From the NCBI GenBank assembly GCA_002293535.1, contig DBDK01000001.1, positions 51,306 through 115,305 of the forward strand: a stretch of DNA of 64,000 bases. Reading direction: 5' to 3'. Position numbers and translations under genes: made by a program. The notes below the pieces were generated by a model. That model was not told the origin of the DNA. It saw nothing but the letters and a program-made list of their open reading frames with translations, and made no database searches. Origin of the DNA: Alistipes sp. UBA934. GTDB taxonomy: Bacteria > Bacteroidota > Bacteroidia > Bacteroidales > Rikenellaceae. Shown here one piece after another: positions 55,497-63,980 of the stretch. Positions within the stretch are counted from its first letter, which is position 1. Every line of letters begins with the position of its first letter.

Positions 55497-58304
55497 ATGA
55501 AAATAAAACTTTTCACGCTGCCAAACCTCGTCACGCTGGCCAATTTGTTGTGCGGGTGCATTGCATTGGTTGTTGCGCTTTCGGCAGGAGGACGGCTCAA
55601 TGTTGCGTTTTGGCTGATTACCGTGGCCGCTGTATGTGATTTTGCCGACGGGATGGTAGCTCGCCTGACGAATCAGTTTTCGCCGCTCGGTGTCGAACTC
55701 GATTCGTTGGCGGACATTGTCAGTTTCGGAGTTGCACCCTCGGCAGTACTGTGGGTGATGTTTCGCGATGCCAGTTCGCTGGTAGACATTGCCTCGGAGC
55801 CTCTTTATGACGCACTGGGCTGGCTGGTGTTTGCTGTGGCGCTTTTCTCGGCACTGAGGCTTGCAAGATTCAATATAGACAAATCTCAAACCACTGATTT
55901 TGTGGGGCTTCCAACTCCGGCTTCGGCTCTTGGAATTGCGGCTCTGGGTTGGATGGTGTATCACGGATGGCTCGACGTTCCGCGCGAGATCGTAATGGTG
56001 CTCGCTGCCGGAATCAGTTATCTACTGATCAGTCCTGTGAGGATGTTCTCCCTCAAATTCAGAGGATTAAGCTGGCACCAAAACAGGCGGCAATGGCTTT
56101 TTCTGGCCGCGGCAGCAGTTCTCGTGGCCGTATTCGGCATCGGGGGGATCGCACTCTCCGTGGCACTATACATTATAATAGGTATGGGTCAGCATATTCG
56201 GACGTTAATGTTGCTCGTTGTGCTCGTCGGGAGTGTCGGGATCGCCGCGGCCCAATCACCTCAAACACCTCAGACACAGCGACCTGTTCCCACAAGCCAA
56301 TCCGCTCGCGCCGGACAACAAGCCGAACAGCAGGCCGACACACCGTTCTTTGGCGAAGGTTCGGAGCCCGTGGATGACACTGTGAAGCAAAAACGCCCGA
56401 AACGTCCTTTGGAATCGTACCATTTTCCGCACGACGTTCGCGGAAGAGAAAATATGGTGTGGACACTCGATCCGGATGCCAATCATATTAATATCAGCCA
56501 TATAGACACTCTGCAAGCCGACTTTCAGGTGCAATATCCATTTATGAAGGAGGGAGTGGGCAGTGCATATTTGGGCAATCTGGGTGCACCGTCAGATCCT
56601 CTCAGCTTTTTCGACCGAGTGCACAATCACTATCCCTCGTTTGCTAACCCGTGGAGGGTCTACCTGCGAACAATGGAGACGATGCCTTTTTACAACGTCA
56701 AGAAACCTTTCACACAGTTGAACTACGCCTGGGCAGGCCAAAAAGCCAAACAGGAAGAGGATCTGGGAGTGATTCACGCGCAAAACATCTCGCCCCAAAC
56801 CGGCTTCAACATCGACTATCGCTCGTTGGGAACGAAAGGGATATACAACTGGCAGGCCACACGCGATAAAACCCTATCGCTGGGCTTCAACCACACCGGC
56901 AAACGATACACGCTACACGCCGGATATATTCACAACCAGATCTACAATAGAGAGAACGGGGGTATGATCAATGACGACGACATAATCGTGGATATCAACG
57001 AGTTCGAGATGTCGCAGAACATACCTATGAGGATGTCAGACCCCAAGAACTGGGTGCGCAGCAATACCTATTTCCTGGAGCAGTCGTATGGCATTCCGCT
57101 CCGCAGGGTACGCGAGGAGGATTTCACGATCGCCGATCGACCCGCATTTTATATCGGGCACGCATTAGAGTATTATCGCTGGTCGAGGCGCTATGAGGAT
57201 ACATATCAAGGGACGTTCAATCAGCGCGAACACTCTGACCCTTACTACGATAGTTGGTACTACAATCCTACCCGATCGAGAGATTCGCTTTTTGAGAGCA
57301 ATCTGTCCAACCGCGTTTTCGTTCAGTTGCAACCCTGGGACAGGAACGGTGTGATAGGCACCATCGACGCCGGAATCGGGGTCGATATGCGACAATATTA
57401 TCAATTTTCCGCCGATCAATATCTAACAGGAGCAAAGGGACGCGCAACGAAAGAAAATGAGTATTACGCTTATGCAGGTGCTACGGGAAACATCAATCGC
57501 TATTTCGACTGGTCGGCCCGCGTAAAATACAACCCATTCGGCGCAGCAAAGGGTGATGCAGAGGCTACGGTCGGTGCATCGGCAAGGCTGTTCATCAAAC
57601 AACGTCCGCTGACCCTTTCGGGTAGTTTCAGTTATTCGTCGCTCGATCCGAGTTTTTGGGAAGCGAATTTCTCCTCAAATCACTATATGTGGAGCGAAAG
57701 CTTTGATAAAGAGAACGAAACGAGGCTCGACGTGTCGCTGGAAATACCGCATATCGGACTCGAAGCGAAAGTTTCGCAGAGTATTCTTGGCAATGCGTTC
57801 TATTACAACGAATTTGCTATGCCGACCCAGGCACCTGATCCTGTGAGCGTTACAGGAATTTATGTGCGAGAAGATGTGATGATCCCCGCCGGTTCGTCGT
57901 CAATCAATTTCAATCATCGTATGCAACTGCAATGGAGTGACAATCAACGAGTTGTTTCAGTTCCTCTGGCGGCAGTCTATCTCTCATATTTCTTCGAGTT
58001 CAACGTCGTGAAGGATGTATTGCGGCTACAGGTCGGGGTGGATGGGCGCTACAACACGCGCTATTGGGCTCCGGGCTGGAATCCGGGCGTGGGTCAGTTC
58101 TACAATCAACGAGAAAAGCAGTTGGGCGACTATATATGGCTGGACGCTTTCGTGAACGCCAAGTGGAAGCGAATGCGCCTGCTTGTAAAGATGCAACACC
58201 TGAACGACGATATGTTCGGAACACGTAACTACTTCAGTGTCTTGCACTATCCTATGAACCAAAGGGTGCTGAAGATAGGCATCTCGTGGAATTTCTATGA
58301 TTAG
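55497..58304 (+). CDS. Phosphatidylserine synthase fused in frame to a putative outer-membrane porin
   Basis: 935 residues without a stop. Residues 1-229 are a CDP-alcohol phosphatidyltransferase with about seven membrane helices and the motif DFADGMVAR...SPLGVELDSLADIVSFG, as in PssA, which makes phosphatidylserine from CDP-diacylglycerol and serine. From residue 230 (ATG at 56184) a new signal peptide begins (MGQHIRTLMLLVVLVGSVG, ending AAAQ), followed by a Pro/Gln-rich linker and a beta-barrel of the Bacteroidota putative porin type (FVQLQPWDRNGVIGTIDAG). The porin may also be translated from its own ATG, or signal peptidase may cut the fusion. It overlaps the next gene by 8 bp. Confidence 0.85.
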   Translation: MKIKLFTLPNLVTLANLLCGCIALVVALSAGGRLNVAFWLITVAAVCDFADGMVARLTNQFSPLGVELDSLADIVSFGVAPSAVLWVMFRDASSLVDIASEPLYDALGWLVFAVALFSALRLARFNIDKSQTTDFVGLPTPASALGIAALGWMVYHGWLDVPREIVMVLAAGISYLLISPVRMFSLKFRGLSWHQNRRQWLFLAAAAVLVAVFGIGGIALSVALYIIIGMGQHIRTLMLLVVLVGSVGIAAAQSPQTPQTQRPVPTSQSARAGQQAEQQADTPFFGEGSEPVDDTVKQKRPKRPLESYHFPHDVRGRENMVWTLDPDANHINISHIDTLQADFQVQYPFMKEGVGSAYLGNLGAPSDPLSFFDRVHNHYPSFANPWRVYLRTMETMPFYNVKKPFTQLNYAWAGQKAKQEEDLGVIHAQNISPQTGFNIDYRSLGTKGIYNWQATRDKTLSLGFNHTGKRYTLHAGYIHNQIYNRENGGMINDDDIIVDINEFEMSQNIPMRMSDPKNWVRSNTYFLEQSYGIPLRRVREEDFTIADRPAFYIGHALEYYRWSRRYEDTYQGTFNQREHSDPYYDSWYYNPTRSRDSLFESNLSNRVFVQLQPWDRNGVIGTIDAGIGVDMRQYYQFSADQYLTGAKGRATKENEYYAYAGATGNINRYFDWSARVKYNPFGAAKGDAEATVGASARLFIKQRPLTLSGSFSYSSLDPSFWEANFSSNHYMWSESFDKENETRLDVSLEIPHIGLEAKVSQSILGNAFYYNEFAMPTQAPDPVSVTGIYVREDVMIPAGSSSINFNHRMQLQWSDNQRVVSVPLAAVYLSYFFEFNVVKDVLRLQVGVDGRYNTRYWAPGWNPGVGQFYNQREKQLGDYIWLDAFVNAKWKRMRLLVKMQHLNDDMFGTRNYFSVLHYPMNQRVLKIGISWNFYD

Positions 58305-58968
58305 AAAATGGGCCATATTGCTGGGGGTCGCCATTTTGTATGGCGCCACAGTCAATGCCGAACCGCCCAAAAGATTTTCCCGCCACTTCTCAGGTCACAG
58401 AGCGCTGTGGAGCCTGAATTGGGATTTGATTTCACCGTACGATCCTATTTTCCGACACGTCGGCGAACTGCACGACTACGATTGGCGGTTTCTCGCAGCC
58501 ATCTCTTACGCCGAATCGAGATTCGACCCTCAGATTGTTTCGGGAGCCGGAGCTGTCGGATTAATGCAGGTAATGCCCTCTTCAGCAGAACGTTACGGCA
58601 TTCATCCTGAAGACGTTACCGACCCTCTTACAAATGTTTGGTTGGGAGTTTGCGTGCTGGATAATATTTTCGAGACACTACGTTTTCCACATTGGATCTC
58701 CGAGCGGGATCGCTTGAGTATTGTTTTGGCGAGCTACAACAGCGGCATCGGCCACGTGCTGGACGCCCGACGACTCGCGGTCAAATATGGTGAGAATTAT
58801 AACTCCTGGGCGGTGGTTTCCAAATATCTGGAGCTGCTCGCCTATCCACTTTACTTCACAGACGAAGTCGTCGTGGCTGGCTCTTTCCAAGGCGCTGCCG
58901 AAACACGCACATTCGCCCGCCGTGTGCTTTTGGCCTATGATCGTTTTGGTCGCCTAACCCAAATGTAG
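58297..58968 (+). CDS. Lytic transglycosylase, SLT family
   Basis: 223 residues. A signal peptide (MIRKWAILLGVAILYGATVNA) precedes an SLT lysozyme-like domain with the catalytic Glu in ISYAESRFDP, then GAVGLMQVMPSS and LASYNSGIGHVLDA. It resembles the catalytic domain of MltF without its solute-binding domain. It cuts peptidoglycan glycan strands to 1,6-anhydroMurNAc products. The start overlaps the porin stop and its 3' end overlaps plsY by 34 bp (convergent). Confidence 0.9.
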   Translation: MIRKWAILLGVAILYGATVNAEPPKRFSRHFSGHRALWSLNWDLISPYDPIFRHVGELHDYDWRFLAAISYAESRFDPQIVSGAGAVGLMQVMPSSAERYGIHPEDVTDPLTNVWLGVCVLDNIFETLRFPHWISERDRLSIVLASYNSGIGHVLDARRLAVKYGENYNSWAVVSKYLELLAYPLYFTDEVVVAGSFQGAAETRTFARRVLLAYDRFGRLTQM

Positions 58969-59582
58969 ATTTTACTCTCAGTTCCTGCACGAAGGCGCCC
59001 GATGTTTTTCCGGTGGGTGATCACGAGCAGCACCGCCACAACGAATGAGAAGACTATCAGCGAAATAGAGTAATTAGTGCGAGGAGACACGATGATGAAA
59101 ATAGGGAAACACAGTCCCGCAATGATCGAAGCGAGTGACACATAGTGCCACGCCATCAACACCACAACCCATACCGCCAGAGATAACAAAACCGAAGTCG
59201 GGGCAACCCCCATAACCGCTCCGGCCAACGTCGCAACGCCCTTACCACCTTTGAAACCGGCGAAAAGTGGGAAAATATGTCCCAACACAACCGCAACGAC
59301 AAGCAGGATTTTGATATTGTAAATCTCGTTCATCGTCACCTCAGGAAGGTATTCAACAAGATTCGACAGGGTCACCGCCACGAATCCTTTCAAGAAATCA
59401 ATCACGAAAACAGGAAGCGCCGCCCGCCGACCCAACACACGTAACATATTGGTAGTGCCGGCATTACGACTACCGTGTTCGCGAATGTCGATACCATAAA
59501 AGTGCTTGCCGATCCACACAGCACTCGGAATCGACCCCAACAGATAAGCCACAATGGCCAAAACTATAACACTGTAAATCAT
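58935..59582 (-). CDS. plsY: Glycerol-3-phosphate acyltransferase PlsY
   Basis: 215 residues, about five to seven membrane helices. LLGSIPSAVWIGK, GSRNAGTTNMLRVLG and FAGFKGGKGVATLAG are the PlsY motifs. It transfers acyl groups from acyl-phosphate to glycerol 3-phosphate, the first step of phospholipid synthesis. Its ATG overlaps the smpB stop (ATGA), so smpB and plsY are translationally coupled. Confidence 0.95.
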   Translation of the reverse strand: MIYSVIVLAIVAYLLGSIPSAVWIGKHFYGIDIREHGSRNAGTTNMLRVLGRRAALPVFVIDFLKGFVAVTLSNLVEYLPEVTMNEIYNIKILLVVAVVLGHIFPLFAGFKGGKGVATLAGAVMGVAPTSVLLSLAVWVVVLMAWHYVSLASIIAGLCFPIFIIVSPRTNYSISLIVFSFVVAVLLVITHRKNIGRLRAGTESKIYIWVRRPKRS

Positions 59583-60025
59583 ACTCTTTCCATCTCTCTT
59601 CTGGCGTCTTTTTCCTTCAGATATTCGCGCTTGTCGTAGCTTTTCCGTCCTCTGGCCAGTCCGATAACGACCTTTGCAAGACCCCGTTCGTTAATAAACA
59701 ATCGCAAGGCAACGATCGTCAGCCCAACATCCTGAGAGGCGCGTTCGAGCTTGCGTAACTCTTTAGCATTCAGCAATAATTTCCGATCACGTTTGGGTTG
59801 GTGATTATTGTAAGTTCCCCAATGATAAAGCGAGATATTCAACCCGCGGAGCCACAACTCGCCCCCCTCGAAGTAGCAATAAGAATCGACCAGCGACGCC
59901 TTGCCCAGCCTGAGAGATTTAATCTCGGTGCCTGTCAGCACTATTCCGGCAACCCACTCCTCCAGTATTTCGTAGTCGAATGTGGCGCGCTTATTGCGGA
60001 TGGATATGTTTTTCTGGTCGGGCAT
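59579..60025 (-). CDS. smpB: SsrA-binding protein SmpB
   Basis: 148 residues: an OB-fold beta barrel with NKRATFDYEILE, GIVLTGTEIKSLR, RKLLLNAKELRKL and a basic C-terminal tail (ARGRKSYDKREYLKEKDARR). It binds tmRNA and brings it to stalled ribosomes. The promoter TATCTTTG is 8 bp before the ATG and back-to-back with that of tsaB. Confidence 0.95.
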   Translation of the reverse strand: MPDQKNISIRNKRATFDYEILEEWVAGIVLTGTEIKSLRLGKASLVDSYCYFEGGELWLRGLNISLYHWGTYNNHQPKRDRKLLLNAKELRKLERASQDVGLTIVALRLFINERGLAKVVIGLARGRKSYDKREYLKEKDARREMERV

Positions 60026-60033
60026 TGCCTATA

Positions 60034-60058
60034 CAAAGATATAAAATTTTTATCTTTG
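60034..60058. promoter_or_regulatory. Back-to-back promoters of smpB and tsaB
   Basis: CAAAGATA (60034-60041, the smpB box TATCTTTG on the minus strand), 9 bp of AT, then TATCTTTG (60051-60058, tsaB). The two boxes form a near-perfect 25-bp inverted repeat; start codons follow 8 and 9 bp outward. Confidence 0.75.
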
Positions 60059-60067
60059 TGGTTGAAA

Positions 60068-60745
60068 ATGTCGATACTTTGCATAGAAACCGGCACCGAC
60101 GTCTGCTCGGTGGGACTTGCCAGAGACGGCCAGATGGTTGCTTTGCGAGAGAGTTCTCAGGGGCGCGACCACGCCCGACACGTTGCCGTTTTTGCCCAAG
60201 AGGTGATGGCCGAGACCGGTGAGAGTCTTGACGCTGTGGCCGTTAGCAAAGGACCAGGATCCTACACAGGTCTACGAATCGGAGTTTCGTTCGCAAAGGG
60301 TTTGTGTTATGGGCTCGGTATTCCTTTGATCGGAATCGGTTCGCTGGATGCGGTAACGGTCGTAGCGAAACAGCAGGAGCGATTCTGCTCTTCCGAGTCT
60401 AAACGCGTGTTCATTCCTATGATCGACGCGCGCCGGATGGAGGTCTTCACTCAGATTTTTGACGATGCGGGCCACGCTTTGACTCCGGTGGAGGCGCTTA
60501 TTATCAACGAAGATAGTTTCGCCAATTATCGCGACAAGGATGTGCTGATCTTCGGCAGCGGAGCCGAAAAATGTCGAGAAATGCTCCCCTGGGCGCGATT
60601 TGCCAAAGTACAACCCTCCGCTCGCGGGATGGTATCACTGGCCACACAAGCCCTCGCCGCAGGAAAGTTTGAAGATCTGGCCTACTTCGAGCCATTTTAT
60701 CTTAAAGACTTTGTAATCAACACATCTCAGAAAAAAATATTATGA
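60068..60745 (+). CDS. tsaB: tRNA threonylcarbamoyladenosine biosynthesis protein TsaB
   Basis: 225 residues from the ATG at 60068, set by the promoter; upstream codons in the same frame are antisense to smpB. An ASKHA-fold protein: ILCIETGTDVCSVGL, GRDHARH, SKGPGSYTGLRIGVSFAKGL. With TsaD and TsaE it forms the t6A-transfer complex for ANN-decoding tRNAs. It overlaps the deaminase gene by ATGA. Confidence 0.93.
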   Translation: MSILCIETGTDVCSVGLARDGQMVALRESSQGRDHARHVAVFAQEVMAETGESLDAVAVSKGPGSYTGLRIGVSFAKGLCYGLGIPLIGIGSLDAVTVVAKQQERFCSSESKRVFIPMIDARRMEVFTQIFDDAGHALTPVEALIINEDSFANYRDKDVLIFGSGAEKCREMLPWARFAKVQPSARGMVSLATQALAAGKFEDLAYFEPFYLKDFVINTSQKKIL

Positions 60746-61182
60746 CTTACGCCGAAAATAAACAGCACCAGCTCGACATTCGATATATTCGGATGGCGCG
60801 AATTTGGGCCGAAAACTCCTATTGTGTTCGTCGTCAGGTCGGCGCACTGATCGTGAAAGACAAGATGATAATCTCGGACGGCTACAACGGTACTCCATCG
60901 GGTTTCGAGAACGTTTGCGAAGACGAGACCGGTCGCACGAAACCGTATGTGCTTCACGCCGAGGCAAATGCGATAACCAAAGTTGCCAAAAGCCACAACA
61001 ACTGCGACGGCGCCACGCTCTATATCACCGCATCGCCGTGCCTCGAATGCTCCAAGCTCATCATTCAGGCAGGCATACGGCGAATGGTCTATTGCGATGA
61101 TTATCACTGCGATGACGGAGTTCGACTTTTGCATCGCGCCGGACTGGATATCGTAAAAATCAACCCCGAAGAATGCCAATGA
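60742..61182 (+). CDS. dCMP deaminase (ComEB-like)
   Basis: 146 residues. Zinc ligands and the catalytic Glu are in VLHAEANAI and ASPCLECSK; DGYNGTPSGFENVCED is a conserved block of deoxycytidylate deaminases. It converts dCMP to dUMP for thymidylate synthesis. ATGA overlaps tie it to tsaB upstream and to the GH3-like gene downstream. Confidence 0.92.
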   Translation: MTYAENKQHQLDIRYIRMARIWAENSYCVRRQVGALIVKDKMIISDGYNGTPSGFENVCEDETGRTKPYVLHAEANAITKVAKSHNNCDGATLYITASPCLECSKLIIQAGIRRMVYCDDYHCDDGVRLLHRAGLDIVKINPEECQ

Positions 61183-63023
61183 AAACTCCTTTGATAACTC
61201 TTTTGGTCGCACTTTTAGCCGTTTCCTGCGGTAATCGCAACCACCTGCCTGCCTATTTAGACGATTCGCGACCCATAGAAACCCGCGTACAGGACGCTCT
61301 GGGACGTATGACAGATGAAGAAAAAACCGCAATGCTCGACTCCCGCACCGAATCCTCGGTGCTCGGCGTACCACGTCTCGGTATTCCCGGCATCCGCCTA
61401 ACGGACAGCCTGCTAACAGATTATCCTGACCCGATTTGCCTTGCTGCAACGTGGGATCCTACTCTTGCTACCCTATATGGTCAGAGTGTTGGCGCCGAAG
61501 CTCGGTTTCGCGATGTGGATGTGTTGCTCGGCCCCGGAGTGAACATTCTTCGGACTCCGCTTAATGGCGGCAACTCTCAGAATTTCGGCGAAGATCCTTT
61601 GCTTGCTTCAAGACTCATTGTGCCCTACATTCAAGGTGTTCAAAATCAGGGCGTTGCAGTCGCAGTCAGGCATTTTGCACTCCATAATCAGCAGCAGGAC
61701 CGCGACACAGTTGATGTCCACCTGAGTGACCGTGCGCTTTATGAGATATACCTGCCGGCTTTTCGCGCAGCTGTCCAACAGGGCAATGCGTGGGCAATCC
61801 AAACCGCACCGAATCGTTATAATGACGAGTATTGTGCTGAAAATCAACGCCTTTTAACGACAATACTGAAGGACGAGTGGGGGTTTGACGGCGCAGTTGT
61901 CGGGGCGCGCGATGAAGAGGTCGGTCGCCTGTTGCGCCTGATTCTGCGTACGTCTATGAACCGCTCAAGGCCTTGGGGATCACTGGGTTCGCCTCTTCAC
62001 GCGGCTGCTTCACGTGCAATTGCAGAGGCAGGAGTCGTGCTGCTCAAGAACTCAAACGACGCCCTGCCGCTCGATCCACAGCAAACAAAAAAAATACTCG
62101 TCGTGGGTGAAAATGCACCGCTCGGAGAGCTTTCGACGCGTTTTGGGCGACAAATTCATTATATGCGAGGCACTGACGAACCTCTCGAAGCAGTAGCTCT
62201 GGCTGCACAATCAGCCGATGCTGTGGTATTTTTTGGCGGATTCACTAAGGAAAATCCACTCTCAGATCGCGACACACTCTCCCTACCAGATGGTCAGGAT
62301 GCTATTATTACCACTCTTGCGGCGGCAAATCCACGAACAGCGGTGATTTTGATGGCTTCGGGGCCGGTTACAATGTCTTGGCACGATGATGTAGCAACCA
62401 TACTTCACGCTTGGCATCTCGGTGCAGGAGGCGACGAAGCCCTCGCAGCAATAATAACGGGTGAGGTCAATCCTTCAGGACGGTTACCATTTACTTACTA
62501 TGGGTCTCTGTCCGAGTGCGGTGCGCATGCTTTGGGTGACTATCCGGGTGGCGCCGATCACCTCGAAAACTACATCGACGACATTTGGGTGGGCTACCGC
62601 TATACCGATATGAAGGGCGAAATGGCCACGCCGGCATTCCCGTTTGGCCACGGACTCAGCTATACAACGTTTCAATACACCGACATTGAGGGAGATAAAG
62701 ATGCAATTGCGAGCGATGGAACGCTGAAAATTTCGGTCAAAGTCACCAACACCGGCTATCGCACGGGATCTGAGGTCGTGCAACTTTACGTCGGCGACGC
62801 CCACGCTTCGGTGGCCCGTCCGGTGAAGGAACTCAAAGATTTTCAGAAAATTAACCTTGAGCCCGGTCGCAGCAAGCGCATAATATTCACCATCGATGCC
62901 TCGGCACTCTCCTTCTTCGACGGTTCGCGCCACGAATGGGTTGTGGAACCGGGCAATTTCACCGCCTTTGTCGCCTCGTCCGCAAGTGACATCAGAGGCG
63001 TAGTTGAATTTTCTGTCTTATAA
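61179..63023 (+). CDS. GH3-like lipoprotein with a deleted catalytic nucleophile region (probable pseudoenzyme)
   Basis: 614 residues from the ATG at 61179 (ATGA overlap with the deaminase). Lipoprotein signal MKTPLITLLVALLAVSC, then a GH3 barrel (ICLAATWDP, LLGPGVNILRTPLNG, NFGEDPLLAS), the GH3 C-terminal domain (GVVLLKNSNDALPL, HLGAGGDEALAAI) and a fibronectin-III-like end (KVTNTGYRTGSEVVQLYVG). The nucleophile motif V-V-S-D-W reads VVGAR (A243 in place of Asp), and the following segment with the usual GxDxxMP is missing. The K-H-F motif reads RHF (R164). It is shorter than usual GH3 glucosidases (about 750). The frame is intact; it may bind sugar without cutting it. Confidence 0.85.
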   Translation: MKTPLITLLVALLAVSCGNRNHLPAYLDDSRPIETRVQDALGRMTDEEKTAMLDSRTESSVLGVPRLGIPGIRLTDSLLTDYPDPICLAATWDPTLATLYGQSVGAEARFRDVDVLLGPGVNILRTPLNGGNSQNFGEDPLLASRLIVPYIQGVQNQGVAVAVRHFALHNQQQDRDTVDVHLSDRALYEIYLPAFRAAVQQGNAWAIQTAPNRYNDEYCAENQRLLTTILKDEWGFDGAVVGARDEEVGRLLRLILRTSMNRSRPWGSLGSPLHAAASRAIAEAGVVLLKNSNDALPLDPQQTKKILVVGENAPLGELSTRFGRQIHYMRGTDEPLEAVALAAQSADAVVFFGGFTKENPLSDRDTLSLPDGQDAIITTLAAANPRTAVILMASGPVTMSWHDDVATILHAWHLGAGGDEALAAIITGEVNPSGRLPFTYYGSLSECGAHALGDYPGGADHLENYIDDIWVGYRYTDMKGEMATPAFPFGHGLSYTTFQYTDIEGDKDAIASDGTLKISVKVTNTGYRTGSEVVQLYVGDAHASVARPVKELKDFQKINLEPGRSKRIIFTIDASALSFFDGSRHEWVVEPGNFTAFVASSASDIRGVVEFSVL

Positions 63024-63061
63024 AGCCGGAATGCCGGCAGCGATTTTAATACTCTAACACT

Positions 63062-63802
63062 ATGAAAAAGTTATCTATCATCTTTATTTTCGGTGCTATT
63101 CTCGGCGTCCTGGCTGTCGCCGTTTACTATCTACACTCTCAACCCATTCCTCCTCAAACCACCGACACTATGAATGCCGAAAAAATTACTCTGACCGCGC
63201 CTGCCGAGAGCGGCGCAACGCTTTTACAAGCACTACAAACGCGTGCATCTGTGCGTTCTTATACTACTGAAGGTCTGACACTTGAACAGCTTTCGGGAGT
63301 GTTGTGGGCCGCTGCTGGAGAAAACCGTCCGGGCATCAATGGGGCTTCGGGTCGCTTAACCGCTCCAAGTGCGATGGCGCTCTACCCTATCCGTACTTAC
63401 GCCGTGGTTCCAGGTGGAATTTATCTGTATGATGCAGCCTCTCATTCTCTCACGCGACTTGCTGAAGGAGATTTTAGGGAGTTGGCGGGCTTGCAGGATT
63501 TCGTTTACACGGCTCCTCTGAACATTATGTATGTAGCTGATATGTCGGTTTTTGGTGATCGCTGGTCATCCGGAGCCGCCAAGCCCGAAGATGCGGAAGG
63601 AGGAATGCCCGAAGCCGAGGTTTTACGAATCTGTGCACTCGATGCTGCAGGTTACTGCCAGAATGCCAACCTCTGGGCAGCGGCAAATGGGCTCGGTGCT
63701 GTGACACGCGCCGGTGCTCGCGGTGAAGAATTCCTGAAAGCAATAAACGCACCCGCTTCTTATCGCTTCGTGTTAGCACAGACGGTCGGAGTGCCACTAT
63801 AA
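63062..63802 (+). CDS. Nitroreductase-family protein with N-terminal membrane anchor
   Basis: 246 residues. A hydrophobic N-terminus (MKKLSIIFIFGAILGVLAVAV) suggests export or anchoring, followed by a nitroreductase fold: LLQALQTRASVRSYT, LSGVLWAAAGENRP, MALYPIRTYAV (SagB/ThcOx-like subgroup) and AGYCQNANLWAAANGLGAV. Such proteins bind FMN and reduce or oxidise varied substrates; export of an FMN enzyme is somewhat unusual. It lies 38 bp after the GH3-like gene and ends in a strong terminator. Confidence 0.82.
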   Translation: MKKLSIIFIFGAILGVLAVAVYYLHSQPIPPQTTDTMNAEKITLTAPAESGATLLQALQTRASVRSYTTEGLTLEQLSGVLWAAAGENRPGINGASGRLTAPSAMALYPIRTYAVVPGGIYLYDAASHSLTRLAEGDFRELAGLQDFVYTAPLNIMYVADMSVFGDRWSSGAAKPEDAEGGMPEAEVLRICALDAAGYCQNANLWAAANGLGAVTRAGARGEEFLKAINAPASYRFVLAQTVGVPL

Positions 63803-63838
63803 AAAAGAAGAAGCGGGGAGATTCCGCTTCTTCTTTTT
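63803..63838 (+). terminator. Rho-independent terminator after the nitroreductase gene
   Basis: AAAAGAAGAAGCGG, a 7-base loop, and CCGCTTCTTCTTTT form a 14-bp stem with a T run; it begins right after the stop codon. Confidence 0.9.
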
Positions 63839-63953
63839 AAAATCTTTTTCATAACAACGCTTCTTACAAGCCACTACACACACAGCGTACGCTGGCATAT
63901 AATACATAAAAGGCACATTCGGCAAGATTGTAAATTTTTATTTTAACTGCCAA
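63839..63953. other. AT-rich intergenic stretch, nothing recognised
   Basis: About 115 bp between two converging terminators. No open frame of note, no promoter match in either direction. Confidence 0.6.
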
Positions 63954-63976
63954 GAAAAACCCCGCCTTTTCGGGGC
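63954..63976 (-). terminator. Terminator of the rRNA operon
   Basis: On the minus strand CCCCG, a 6-base loop, CGGGG and a run of five T (complement of 63955-63959), just downstream of the 5S rRNA 3' end. Confidence 0.75.
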
Positions 63977-63980
63977 AGGG

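Noticed and set aside
55455..55964. 170-codon N-terminal extension of manC
   Set aside because: It would run antisense through pssA and both divergent promoters; ManC proteins start at the MKQNVYCVIMAGG segment.
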